From: Orobanche coerulescens
Lineage: Eukaryota > Streptophyta > Magnoliopsida > Lamiales > Orobanchaceae
DNA length: 64,000 bases
Direction of reading: 5' to 3'
Assembly (NCBI GenBank): GCA_033398695.1
Contig: JAWKAU010000226.1
Location: 1 to 64,000, forward strand
The notes under the pieces were generated by a model. It saw only the letters and a list, made by a program, of their open reading frames with translations, ran no database searches and had not been told where the DNA came from. The number at the start of each line of letters is the position of its first letter. Position 1 is the first letter of the stretch. Below are positions 1 through 10,266 of the stretch, piece by piece. Both the position numbers and the translations under genes were made by a program.

Positions 1-193
1 TCAAGGATAGAGATTTGGCTCACTCCACCCTTTGAAAAATCGGCCGAACATAGAAGAAGATGCCAAGATGTTGCTTTCATTTTCTATCCTTATCAAAGTC
101 TTACAAAAGGATACCACATGGGAAAGATGTTATCTCCTCCTTCCAACTTACCCCACGACCGAAAATGAAAGGAAGAAGCCAAGCATGACTTTG

Positions 194-1512
194 TGATACG
201 AATCGGTCAACATCATCAAATACAAATTACCAATTCTCGCGCGCACGACTACTTCGTAGCAGTTTTAGTATTTTGCCCATAACTTTCTCGTCCGAAATCC
301 GATTCAGGTGATTCAAGTGGCCATGGAAAGCTAAGAAAGAGAGCTACAAATCTTATGAGATCATAGGATCAAATTCGGACCCATTGGACCCCAGAAATAA
401 CAAACGGCCAAAGACACAAGATTTGTGAAGACTTTCATCAAAGGATCTTCATCAAGTCACCATCACCTAAACATGCTTGAAAGGGACCCTTTGTCTTCAT
501 ATCTTTCACAAGATAAGTGAAGATCACCTCCTTCCCCACCTTATTTGAAAATCGGCCATATTCCCCACCTTGAGAAAGACTTTCATCAAGTCACCATCAC
601 CTAAGACTTTCATCAAGTCACCATCACCTAATAAAACCAAAACTCACCATGATCTCCTTCCCCACAAAAATCGGCCATATCAAGAGATTGAGGAAGACTT
701 TCTTCAAGCATGCTCTTCATGTCACCATCAAGATATCTTCATCAAATCTACACTACACCAAATCATCCTCACAAGTTCGGCCGAATTGATGCATGGAGGA
801 ATGATATTTTGTTCTACTTCATGTCACCATCAAAGACCAAGATTGCTTCATCATGTCACCATCAAGACCAAGATTGCTTCATGTCTCTTTCACCTAATAA
901 CACCAAGATACTTGATATCTCACCTTTGATTTTCGGCCGAAATGTTAGTGCTAGGAAGTTTCCTTTTCTCGTTTTGTTGTATTTTCTTTCGGTTGGAAAC
1001 TACTATATATAGTAGTGCTCGTTGTAGTTGTAACAAAATCTTGAATCTTGAAATTTATAAAACATTGTATTTCTCTTGAAATATACGTTGAACGAGTTCA
1101 ACAAAACCTTGGTTATTATTTCGACGCGTCTCGAGATTTTAACTTGATCAATTCTCAATAGGTCTTGGGAAGAGATTACTTTTATCGAGTTATAGGTCTA
1201 GTTCGATAAAACACATCCAAATCCGTATACACTACTACCTCACGGCCGAAATCCATTTAAGTTCGGCCACCCCTTGTATTTTCGAGTGACACTTTGATAA
1301 TCGTCAAGACATAATAATCTTCCGTTGTATTTCATACGCATTACGATTTAATTGTATCATCTTCTTGTTCGATATTTTTTTATTGTTATATCCGATATTA
1401 TTCACATACAAAATAAATCCAAAACTCCATATTCGTAAAAGCCTTCCGCTATCATACACTTACATATACTCCGACCGATACGTATCCACATCTCCCCGGA
1501 TAATTCGTATCA
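194..1512 (+). repeat. TE-A 5' LTR
   Basis: This 1319-bp LTR pairs with 3058-4371. A TATA box sits in an 18-bp perfect palindrome (ACTACTATATATAGTAGT, about 999-1016). The ACGCGT / CTCAATAGGTCTTG block lies at 1121-1212. An internal LTR-like end occurs at about 1346-1359, followed by an extra ~153 bp that resembles the 3' end of TE-G and TE-I LTRs, so the LTR looks composite. Many TTCGGCCGA-type sites lie upstream of the TATA box. Confidence 0.92.
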
Positions 1513-1516
1513 TAAG

Positions 1517-1548
1517 TGGTATCGGAGCCCAAGGTCATCTCCTTGGGC
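1517..1548 (+). promoter_or_regulatory. TE-A primer-binding site and adjacent stem-loop
   Basis: TGGTATCGGAGCCC begins four bases (taag) after the LTR. It matches the 3' end of plant initiator tRNA-Met except for one A-to-G change. The last bases of the site start an 8-bp perfect stem: GCCCAAGG (1527-1534), a 6-nt loop, then CCTTGGGC (1541-1548). Confidence 0.85.
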
Positions 1549-1840
1549 GAGTTATTCAACGATCTTTTTTTTGTTGAGATTAGAGCAATGGAAGAAAACA
1601 AAGTTTCCCGTGGATTCGACCGTTGGATCATTACGAAATTTTGACAAAGGTGAGCCAACTTCTTGAACTACAGTCTGAACGGTGGAGATCAGATTCTTTG
1701 ATCATCTTCTTGGTTCATTCTTCACGGATTTCTTGGAAAATTTTCTGTCCGATTTCTTGTCAAGAACTATCTCTTGATTCTTGTCATCGGAAACCACACC
1801 AATTTCTTAATTCGCTTAAGGTTCTTGATCTTTCAACAAA

Positions 1841-3175
1841 ATGAAGTTCAACGATATTTATCTCTTGGCAATATTACGCGACGCATTACACAGCGTACCG
1901 GAGTTCATGGGACATTCCGATCCAGAAGCAGGTGTTGATTGGCTCCACGTTTGTGAGGAGTTTTTCAATCACAATTCAATTCCAAAGAGACCGCCGAGTC
2001 TCGTTGGCGACGAAACGCCTTCGTGGTCGCGCCGACACGGTGGCGTAAATTGAAAACCACCGCTTACACCAAGGTAAACCCAAACTAAGAGACTGAACAA
2101 ATTCATAAAACACTTTACTCGAAATTCATCCCCACAAATTCTCACCGCCACGATCCACCAACGGCTCCACACCGGAAATTGCGTGTTCGCGCCACCCCGC
2201 CACCGACCTTCGATCTAAGGTTTTTCCCCATCAAAGAATTTCCAGAAAGCTTTTTGTCGATGAAAACGATGTTCCTACCACCATTTTCAATGAGGTAGAC
2301 GAGACAGAGGTTTCAACGGCGCAATACAACGAAGAAGATGAGTTGAGCCGTGTTTCTAATTGATGAACCCGGATCTTGCTACTTTGAGCATGGGCCATTG
2401 GTTATGTCGGCCAAATTGACCAAAACGGACCAAATTATTTTAATGATGAGGAGCCGGTTAGTGTCATGGAAATTGGTCCGGATTATGAAGGGCCACCGTT
2501 GTTTGATACCGAACTGGCTGACGAAGAGGAACCCATAATTGATTCTGTGTTTCCCATTTTGATGTTGTGCCCGACGGCGATCCATGTCTCATTGTAAGTT
2601 ATTTTGAAGATTTTTGTCCAAACTCCAATGAGGCGTATTCGGTTCTTGATACGGAGAAAAAATAATTTAAAATTCCGGAACATATAAAACATGAGCCTTA
2701 CCAAGATTTTGATAATAAAGTAGAAGGCGAAGCGTATTTCCTGTGGCTTGTAGTAGCATCCGATGAAGAGCGACCTATTATTACTGTCGTGCTTCCCATT
2801 TCAGATGACCGGTTATATGATGATTCATATCATGATATCGGTATTACCTCGCAGAATAATTATTATTATTTTATTAATAATGATAGTTATTTTGTTGGTG
2901 ATTCTCGAGAGGGCCCCACTACCTATCGTCTAAAGATTTTGGGTCATGTACGTACTGCGGATATCTTCGAGATCAAATACTTAGAGGCGTTAGTTAATTA
3001 TATTGGTGACGAAGGGAGTTCGGAATTGAGGACAATTCCCTTTAAAGAGAGAGGGTATGATACGAATCGGTCAACATCATCAAATACAAATTACCAATTC
3101 TCGCGCGCACGACTACTTCGTAGCAGTTTTAGTATTTTGCCCATAACTTTCTCGTCCGAAATCCGATTCAGGTGA
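1841..3175 (+). pseudogene. TE-A decayed gag-like ORF with shared C-terminal module
   Basis: The frame opens at ATG 1841 with a Gag-like N terminus (DIYLLAILRDALH, then DPEAGVDWLHVCEEF) related to the intact 503-aa protein of TE-I. It breaks after about 70 codons and continues only in pieces through an acidic middle part. The last piece is open: 2789-3175 encodes [25 protein letters not shown] and [13 protein letters not shown], then ELRTIPFK. It runs through the polypurine tract at about 3041-3057 and about 118 bp into the 3' LTR, where a stop ends it at 3175. No zinc knuckle or enzyme domain is seen. The function of the module is unknown. Confidence 0.75.
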
Positions 3176-4371
3176 TTCAAGTGGCCATGGAAAGCTAAGA
3201 AAGAGAGCTACAAATCTTATGAGATCATAGGATCAAATTCGGACCCATTGGACCCCAGAAATAACAAACGGCCAAAGACACAAGATTTGTGAAGACTTTC
3301 ATCAAAGGATCTTCATCAAGTCACCATCACCTAAACATGCTTGAAAGGGACCCTTTGTCTTCATATCTTTCACAAGATAAGTGAAGATCACCTCCTTCCC
3401 ACCTTATTTGAAAATCGGCCATATTCCCCACCTTGAGAAAGACTTTCATCAAGTCACCATCACCTAAGACTTTCATCAAGTCACCATCACCTAATAAAAC
3501 CAAAACTCACCATGATCTCCTTCCCCACAAAAATCGGCCATATCAAGAGATTGAGGAAGACTTTCTTCAAGCATGCTCTTCATGTCACCATCAAGATATC
3601 TTCATCAAATCTACACCAAATCATCCTCACAAGTTCGGAATTGATGCATGGAGGAATGATATTTTGTTCTACTTCATGTCACCATCAAAGACCAAGATTG
3701 CTTCATCATGTCACCATCAAGACCAAGATTGCTTCATGTCTCTTTCACCTAATAACACCAAGATACTTGATATCTCACCTTTGATTTTCGGCCGAAATGT
3801 TAGTGCTAGGAAGTTTCCTTTTCTCGTTTTGTTGTATTTTCTTTCGGTTGGAAACTACTATATATAGTAGTGCTCGTTGTAGTTGTAACAAAATCTTGAA
3901 TCTTGAAATTTATAAAACATTGTATTTCTCTTGAAATATACGTTGAACGAGTTCAACAAAACCTTGGTTATTATTTCGACGCGTCTCGAGATTTTAACTT
4001 GATCAATTCTCAATAGGTCTTGGGAAGAGATTACTTTTATCGAGTTATAGGTCTAGTTCGATAAAACACATCCAAATCCGTATACACTACTACCTCACGG
4101 CCGAAATCCATTTAAGTTCGGCCACCCCTTGTATTTTCGAGTGACACTTTGATAATCGTCAAGACATAATAATCTTCCGTTGTATTTCATACGCATTACG
4201 TACGTAATTCGTATCATCTTCTTGTTCGATATTTTTTTATTGTTATATCCGATATTATTCACATACAAAATAAATCCGAAAAACTCCATATTCGTAAAAG
4301 CCTTCCGCTATCATACACTTACATATACTCCGACCGATACGTATCCACCTCTCCCCGGATAATTCGTATCA
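3058..4371 (+). repeat. TE-A 3' LTR
   Basis: This 1314-bp LTR is the partner of 194-1512. An internal TTCGTATCA end lies at 4207-4215, followed by 156 bp (4216-4371) resembling the 3' end of TE-G and TE-I LTRs (reverse complement of 31548-31700). The polypurine tract 'aaagagagaggg' immediately precedes it. It differs from the 5' copy by small indels, for example around 3617-3640 and near 4200. Confidence 0.92.
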
Positions 4372-4821
4372 CTTTGTTTCCAATCTTTGTCAAAGTTGAT
4401 AGATTAGTTTAATGTTTGCTTGTTTTCTTGTGTGATCTTATTTGATCTTGTTTGTAGTTGTAATGGCTATTTATAAAGCCTCATCTTCAACTTTTAAAAG
4501 CATCTTGAAGCTTAAAAAACGAAATATATTGTGTATGTATTCTTGTTGAATGATTTTCAGCACACCTTGATTATAATTCGACGCGTCTTCGAGTTGTAAT
4601 TTAATTGATTCTCAATAGGTCTTGAGGAAAGATTACCTTATTAAACTATAGGTCTAGTTTGATAAATTACTTTCATATTATCTTGTTTACGTAAGCCGAA
4701 TTGCCCTACTTTCGGTTAATTCTTACGAGTGTTATACATATACGAGTGTTGTGAGGTAACAAAATATTTCCGCTGCATTTCCTTGCGAGTTTACGTACAT
4801 TTTCATACGTAATTCGTATCA

Positions 4822-5202
4822 CTTTTGTTGACCGTTAATATATTTTAAAGACTCATGATCCGAATGTAGGATGAAATGTTTCGGCCGAAGGTAATGGGTC
4901 CAATGATCAAGAGCTCTCACAATGGCATAGAACTCCTTGTCATAAGTACAATAATTAAGTCGAGCCCCACCCAATTTCTCCGAGAAGTAAGCAATTGATC
5001 GTCTCCCTTGGACGAGGACCGCCCCAATACCCACTCCACTTGCGTCACATTCTACCTCGAATGGTTGCGAAAAGTCGGGTAACACCATGATAGGTGCCTC
5101 ACATATTTTCGCCTTCAATTTTTCAAACGCCCCTTGTGCAGCCCCGTTCCACACAAACGGCCCTTTTTTTAAGCATTCCGTTATCGGACTAGAAATGGTA
5201 CT
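4822..5202 (-). pseudogene. TE-F pol: RNase H part
   Basis: The minus strand encodes a typical gypsy RNase H region: [47 protein letters not shown], and [13 protein letters not shown]. At its 5' side (5202) it joins the RT end at 26742 once TE-D is discounted: the upstream part ends FYRRFIRDF and the downstream part begins [13 protein letters not shown] cuts it at 4821, so the polyprotein cannot be made. Confidence 0.9.
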
Positions 5203-5207
5203 AAAGT

Positions 5208-7850
5208 TTTAATACCCGGTTGTAATTCATTCATTTTCATTCAGTAATTATCAGTCTGTAATTGTCACCCAGTAATTCTCACTCATTAATAATCACTCAT
5301 CATTCATGAATCACTCATTGCGTTCAATGATGGCATGTTGTAATCGTATATCAGTTACCGATCGTCATTTTATCTCCGTTTTTTAGATCGAGACGGGAGT
5401 ATTATCATTTTCATTGTGATTGATAGCCTTGTACTGGGAGTATCATCCTTGGCTCGTGTTAGACTTGTTCACTTCCACATTCGTATGGTATGTCGGATCA
5501 TTCATCAGTCGTAACGAGGAATCGGAGTTATTGGATTAATCCACCTTGGCCAGCATTGAGTTACGGCCGTAAGGTTCTGGGATACGGCCGTAAGTACAGC
5601 GGGTACGTCCGTAAGGCTGGCCGGTTACGGCTGTAAGTGGTCCAGCAGGCTGCCCAGGCATTTTGGCCGAAGGTGAGTTACGGCCGTAAGGTGGGTTGGA
5701 TACGGCCGTAAGTGGTGTTCGTAAATTTCGGGTGTTGTCGACCAAGGGTGACTTACGGCCGTAAGGGTTGTGGCATACGGCCGTAAGTCGAGGCAGGTAC
5801 GGCCGTAAGGCTTGGCCGGATACGGCCGTACACTGCAGGCGGATGTCTGGCCATTTTTGACGAAGGCGGGTTACGCCCGTAAGGTTGGCCGGATACGGCC
5901 GTATCATCCGAGTTACGGCCGTAAGGTGTGCGGTACGGCCGTAAGGATGTCGACGGGTGTTTTTTACGAAGGCGGGTTACGCCCGTAACTCAGGAGCGAT
6001 TACGCCGTAAGTCTGCTTGTGCTTTCGGAAGCCGAGTTACGGCCGTACGAGTTGGCCGGTTACGGCCATAAGGCCGTTGACTTGGAATGTTACGGCTGTA
6101 AGAGGGCCGAGTTACGGCCGTAACTTCCGGCAGTATTTAAGGACTTGGCCGGGTCATTTTTCCTCACTTCTTCATTTTTCCATCTTCATCCGAGAGAGAG
6201 GGTTGAGGGAGAGATTTTGCAATCATCAATCACTTGAGTGTGTAATTTCATCATCTTCATTCATTTGGGAAGCTTGGATACTCGTTTAAACTCGTGTTCT
6301 TCGGATCGAAGTGATTGGATCTTCAAGAGGTAATTTCTTCAACACCTTGGATTTCGATTCTATATTGAGATATGATGTTTTGGACATTATAATCATGTTA
6401 TATGAAGGGATATGTATATGATTATGAGTTTGTATAAGGATTCATTGGATTATTGAAAGATTATACAAGAACACTTTGATTATCGAGTTGAATTTGGGGG
6501 TTTTCGATTAATTGTCGTTATAATCACGTTTTCGGATATTCATTTTGGATTATTGATCATTCGGAAGATGTTTGTTGGTTTGAAACACTTCTTGGGGGAA
6601 TTGATAGTGGCTTATTGAGATTGGATTGTAAACAACCGGAGTTTGGCCACAACGTATTCGATATAATGCCCCAATGAACTTAGTTTAATCGTATCGATGT
6701 TTTGAGTTCGTTATATTCGTGTTTGATTCGTATATTGAACGAGTTGTTGGATATTGTATAATTCAAGGTTGTTCGAGCGACCGATATCTCAATTAGGACG
6801 TTGTTCGTGGAAGGATAATTGTCACCGGTATTGTGTAAGTTGATTCTTACTCAGTTATAAGGATATTCATTTCCTTTTGTTGTTGTTCATTCATAATCGT
6901 AACTCATTCATCATTGTGTTAACCGTATTAAAACTTGTCATTGTCAATTAATCACTTCAGTCACAAGGAACGACGGTTCCAATCATTTTGTTGAGCTATC
7001 ATTCATTTCACTATCATTTTATCTCGGTGAGTCATTATTCGTTTTCGATGTCACTTTTGTTATATCGTGGCATTCCGGGTCATACTGGCGTGCCGGTTGG
7101 TATGTGTAGGATTTTTATGTTGGGCACATTTATGTCGTGTGTTGGTTGTTGGACTCACATTGGACTGTGCACACGAGTCGATTGCTTCGTGAGACTGATT
7201 AGGTACAAGATCACGCGGGTATTCGATCGATACTCGTTGGTGGCTTGTGCACGGACATATTTACATCCCGGGCGTAGTGTGGCGCCACCCTTTGAGCCGT
7301 ACTGTTAGTTGATTCATACAGCATGTTTGATTGCGTATGTTTTCAACAAGATTGGGTTATAATCTAACCGCTTCATTTTAATCGAACTTGTGGTTTATAC
7401 TACATATTTATATGATTGTGTTTATTCAACTCTGGAGGATTGTTGTTCTCAGTATAATCGACTCCCGTTTGGGGATATTTGTTTCTCGTGTCATGGCAAG
7501 GCAAAGGCACAGGAGAGCACGTTGACGGCGAGAGTCCCAATGATACTAGAAGGGGGCCTCACTGCTCATCATTTATTCAGTCATTTATGTTTCCTTTATT
7601 TATTCCGCTGCAGACATTCCGTTTGAATACTCATTTCATTCAGTGTTGTGTATTTTATCGTCACATAAAATACACATGTATTCTATTTTATCCTGGGTGT
7701 GTTGTATGAAACTCCTAATCGGAGTAATTGATGTTGTAATGTGGTTCGGTACTACATTTACCCTGTGTAATTCATCCGTTTTCATTCGCCTGGTGGGTCC
7801 CAGTCGGTGGTCCACGACACTGTAATATCCGCCTAGTTTGGGGTGTTACA
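5208..7850 (+). repeat. TE-D 5' LTR
   Basis: This 2643-bp LTR ends GGGGTGTTACA at 7850. A dense array of TACGGCCGTA palindromes lies at about 5561-6124, directly upstream of a TATTTAA box (6134-6140), the likely promoter. Short ORFs across the array are products of the palindromes, not genes. The region 6150-7850 has no coding signal I can support and represents R and U5 plus surrounding LTR. Confidence 0.92.
5561..6124. repeat. Array of TACGGCCGTA palindromes in the TE-D 5' LTR
   Basis: I count about 13 exact ACGGCCGTA units, most flanked as TTACGGCCGTAAG or GATACGGCCGTAAG, and about seven one-base variants (for example TACGCCCGTAAG, TACGGCTGTAAG). Spacing is irregular, roughly 15-50 bp. 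The unit is a perfect palindrome on a CGGCCG core, rich in CG and CHG contexts, and ends just before the TATA box. The same array is in the 3' LTR. Confidence 0.9.
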
Positions 7851-7854
7851 GAGT

Positions 7855-7866
7855 TGGTATCGGAGC
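7855..7866 (+). promoter_or_regulatory. TE-D primer-binding site
   Basis: TGGTATCGGAGC starts four bases after the 5' LTR. It is complementary to the 3' end of initiator tRNA-Met with one A-to-G difference. The leader to the gag ATG at 8344 shows no other clear feature. Confidence 0.8.
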
Positions 7867-8375
7867 GTGGTTTTGAATACTACCTTCCGAGTCGTGTCTC
7901 ATTTGAAATCATCGTCATCGGGCTAGTATCATTGGACTTTCGCGTCACGTGTGACCTGTGCAGATGCCGAGCCAATCAGACCGAAAGAACTGTAAGACTT
8001 CTAACGCCATGGTATAATTTCTGGCAATTATCATTCATTCATAATTTATCAGTTAACAATCCTCAAACATCATTTTCATTTTTGACCAGGACGGTCATTT
8101 TAACTCATTAATCACTCAATTCATTTCATTACTCGGTTGTTGATCTGGAAGATCATATAATTAATCTTGTTAACTTGTTCAAGATAATCATTTCAATAAT
8201 TTCATCAGAAATCATGTCACCTCGGTTAATCGTTCATGTAATCACTGTGTTAGAGCGTATGCTCATTTTCATCACCTCATGTCATAGTCTTAATGTGATA
8301 TTCATGCGAGAGATATAATCATCATGTAACTTTCCACTTCAGTATGGAAAGAGCTGGCAGAGGACGAGGAGGACG

Positions 8376-9993
8376 TGATACGAATCGGTCAACATCATCA
8401 AATACAAAAAAGAAGATTATCCGACCAAGCTTGGTTGAGTCGCAGGCATACATAAAATCCTCATGCAAAATACATGGACAAATTACCAATTCTCGCGCGC
8501 ACGACGACTTCGTAGCAGTTTTAGTATTTTGTCCATAACTTTCTCGTCCGAAATCCGATTCAGGTGATTCAAGTGGCCATGGAAAGCTAAGAAAGAGAGC
8601 TACAAATCTTATGAGACCATAGGACCAAATTCGGACTCATTGGATCCTAGAAATGACAAAACCTACAGCATCATATTTGGTCCAAGATCATGAAGATTTT
8701 TGTCTCTTCTAGTTTCAAGACTTGATACGATATCTAAATCGAAGAAGCTCCAATAAAAATCGACATCCACGATACAAATTCGCATGGTCATGCATCACTA
8801 TACTTGGGAGAAAAGAATACGCATTGGAGTTACGTTGTTAATCGGAATCGGAGTAACGTAAACTCAACGACGGAATCGGTCAAAGCATGAAATTCGCCAT
8901 ATCATGCTTGAAAGAGACTCATGATTTGTCAAGATGCATGAAGATATTTTCTCTTCCCACCATAATAAAAATCGGCCCTAGCATAAAGATTTGATGAAGA
9001 CTTTCATCAAATATCTCCTTCATGTCATTTTCCTTCATGTCATAATCACCCTAGTAATTCCAAAAGGCTTGATACCATATCACCACATAATCCTCACAAT
9101 CCCTCCATGATTCGGCCGAGTTGCACAAGATTGGAAGAAGACTTTCCTCAAAACTTTCCTTCATGTCATTATCCCTAATGTCTTAGTCACCATAATAATT
9201 CCAAAGGGGTTGATATCATATCTTCACAAAATCCTCCTAATCACCTAAGTTGAGTTCGGCCGATTTGAAGAATAAGGGATGATATTTAGTGAAGATCTTC
9301 TTCATGTCACCATCACCATCACAAGTCCAAGATTCATCAAAGATTTCTTCATGTCTTAATCACCTAATAAAACCAAGATGCTTGGTATCTCCTCCTTAGA
9401 TATTTCGGCCGAAATGGAAGCATGCTAGGAAGCTTCATTTTCTTGTTTTTGTTGTATTTTCTTAAAGTTGGAAACTACTATATATAGTAGTACTTGATTG
9501 TATTTGTAATAATCTTGAATCTTGAAAATTAATAAACCTTGTATTTCTTTGAAATATATGTTGAACGAGTTCAACAAAACTTAGTTATTGTTTCGACGCG
9601 TCTCGAGATTTTAACTTGATCAATTCTCAATAGGTCTTGAGGAGAGATTACTTTTATCGAGTTATAGGTCTAATTCGGTAAAACACATTCAAACCCATAC
9701 ACTATCCTACATCACGGCCGAAAACAGTATAAATTTCGGTCACCACCTTGTATTTTGCTGTATCGACGAATTGCTATATCGAGCGAGTCTTGCTGTTCGG
9801 AAGTGCTATATCGACGAGTTGCTGCTGTTCGGAACTGCTGTAGCGACTTGCTTCATTTCGACTGAGTACTGTTCGCTACCGTACGTGAAAGAGTCTTCTG
9901 CTGTACCGAGAGAGAATTCGTAACATAAAACCGTGATAATCTTCTGTTGTATTTTATACGTTTTACGTACACTTACATACGTAATTCGTATCA
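8376..9993 (+). repeat. TE-B 5' LTR (composite)
   Basis: The first ~347 bp (8376-8722) are shared with TE-A and TE-J. From 8723 the sequence restarts with TGATACGATATCTAA and then follows the LTR of TE-E to its end, including its TGATACG start. The palindromic TATA box is at about 9473-9490 and the ACGCGT block at 9593-9680. The stretch 9770-9885 differs strongly from the matching part of the 3' LTR (12981-13090). Confidence 0.9.
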
Positions 9994-9997
9994 TAAG

Positions 9998-10029
9998 TGG
10001 TATCAGAGCCCAAGGTCATCTCCTTGGGC
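9998..10029 (+). promoter_or_regulatory. TE-B primer-binding site and adjacent stem-loop
   Basis: TGGTATCAGAGCCC exactly matches the plant initiator tRNA-Met site. Its end overlaps an 8-bp stem: GCCCAAGG (10008-10015), a 6-nt loop, CCTTGGGC (10022-10029). Confidence 0.88.
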
Positions 10030-10266
10030 CATTTATTCAACGAATTTTTTTGTTGAGATTAGCGCAGTCGGAAGAAAATAAAGTTTCCCGTGGATTCGAC
10101 CGTTGGATCGTCACGAAATTTTGATAAAGGTAAGCCAACTCATTGAACTACAGTCTGAACGGTGGAGATCAGATTCTTTGATCATCTTATTGGTTCATTC
10201 TTCACGGATTTCTTGGGAAAATTTTCTGTCCGATTTCTTGTCAAGAACTATCTCTTGATTCTTGTT

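Larger units (their letters stand above)
194..4371 (+). mobile_element. TE-A: complete non-autonomous gypsy-type LTR element
   Basis: This is a 4178-bp element with LTRs at 194-1512 and 3058-4371, termini TGATACGA and TTCGTATCA, and a perfect TSD ctttg at 189-193 and 4372-4376. The interior of about 1.55 kb holds a primer-binding site, a decayed gag-like frame and a polypurine tract (about 3041-3057), but no protease, RT or integrase. It belongs with TE-B and TE-J by LTR prefix and interior, and must have moved using proteins supplied in trans. It is inserted in the LTR of TE-C. Confidence 0.93.
1..4821 (+). mobile_element. TE-C: LTR of a gypsy element (TE-L family), split by TE-A
   Basis: Positions 1-193 and 4377-4821 join into one LTR that closely resembles the LTRs of TE-L (30334-31261 and 59338-60244). 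Both have the same 'ttggctcactcca' and 'cacggccgaaa'-type stretches, a TATTTATA promoter-like site near 4468, the ACGCGT / CTCAATAGGTCTTG block near 4580-4660, and the terminal TTCGTATCA ending at 4821. The LTR start and anything before it lie left of the window, so a solo LTR cannot be told from the 3' LTR of a full element. It sits inside the minus-strand RNase H region of TE-F. The candidate TSD at 4822-4826 (ctttt) has its partner outside the window. Confidence 0.82.

Noticed and set aside
570..1012. ORFs in the TE-A LTR (also at 3433-3867, 40781-41137 and 43812-44273)
   Set aside because: Low-complexity 'catcaagtcaccatca' sequence in LTRs yields Ser/His/Lys-rich peptides. There is no conserved start and the frames differ between copies.
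5536..5907. Minus-strand ORF of 123 codons across the TE-D LTR, with a similar one at 18195-18575
   Set aside because: It is kept open by the repeated TACGGCCGTAAG units, which lack stops in that frame. The peptide is a repeat of AVxxPYGR-type stretches, and it lies in non-coding LTR.
5561..6124. CRISPR-like array of short palindromic repeats
   Set aside because: Spacing is irregular, units are 9-13 bp, the setting is a plant LTR, and the array is duplicated in the 3' LTR. There are no cas genes.
7979..8343. Small ORFs in the TE-D leader (7854-8111)
   Set aside because: They lie between the primer-binding site and the gag ATG, with AT-rich, repeat-like composition and no conserved motif.
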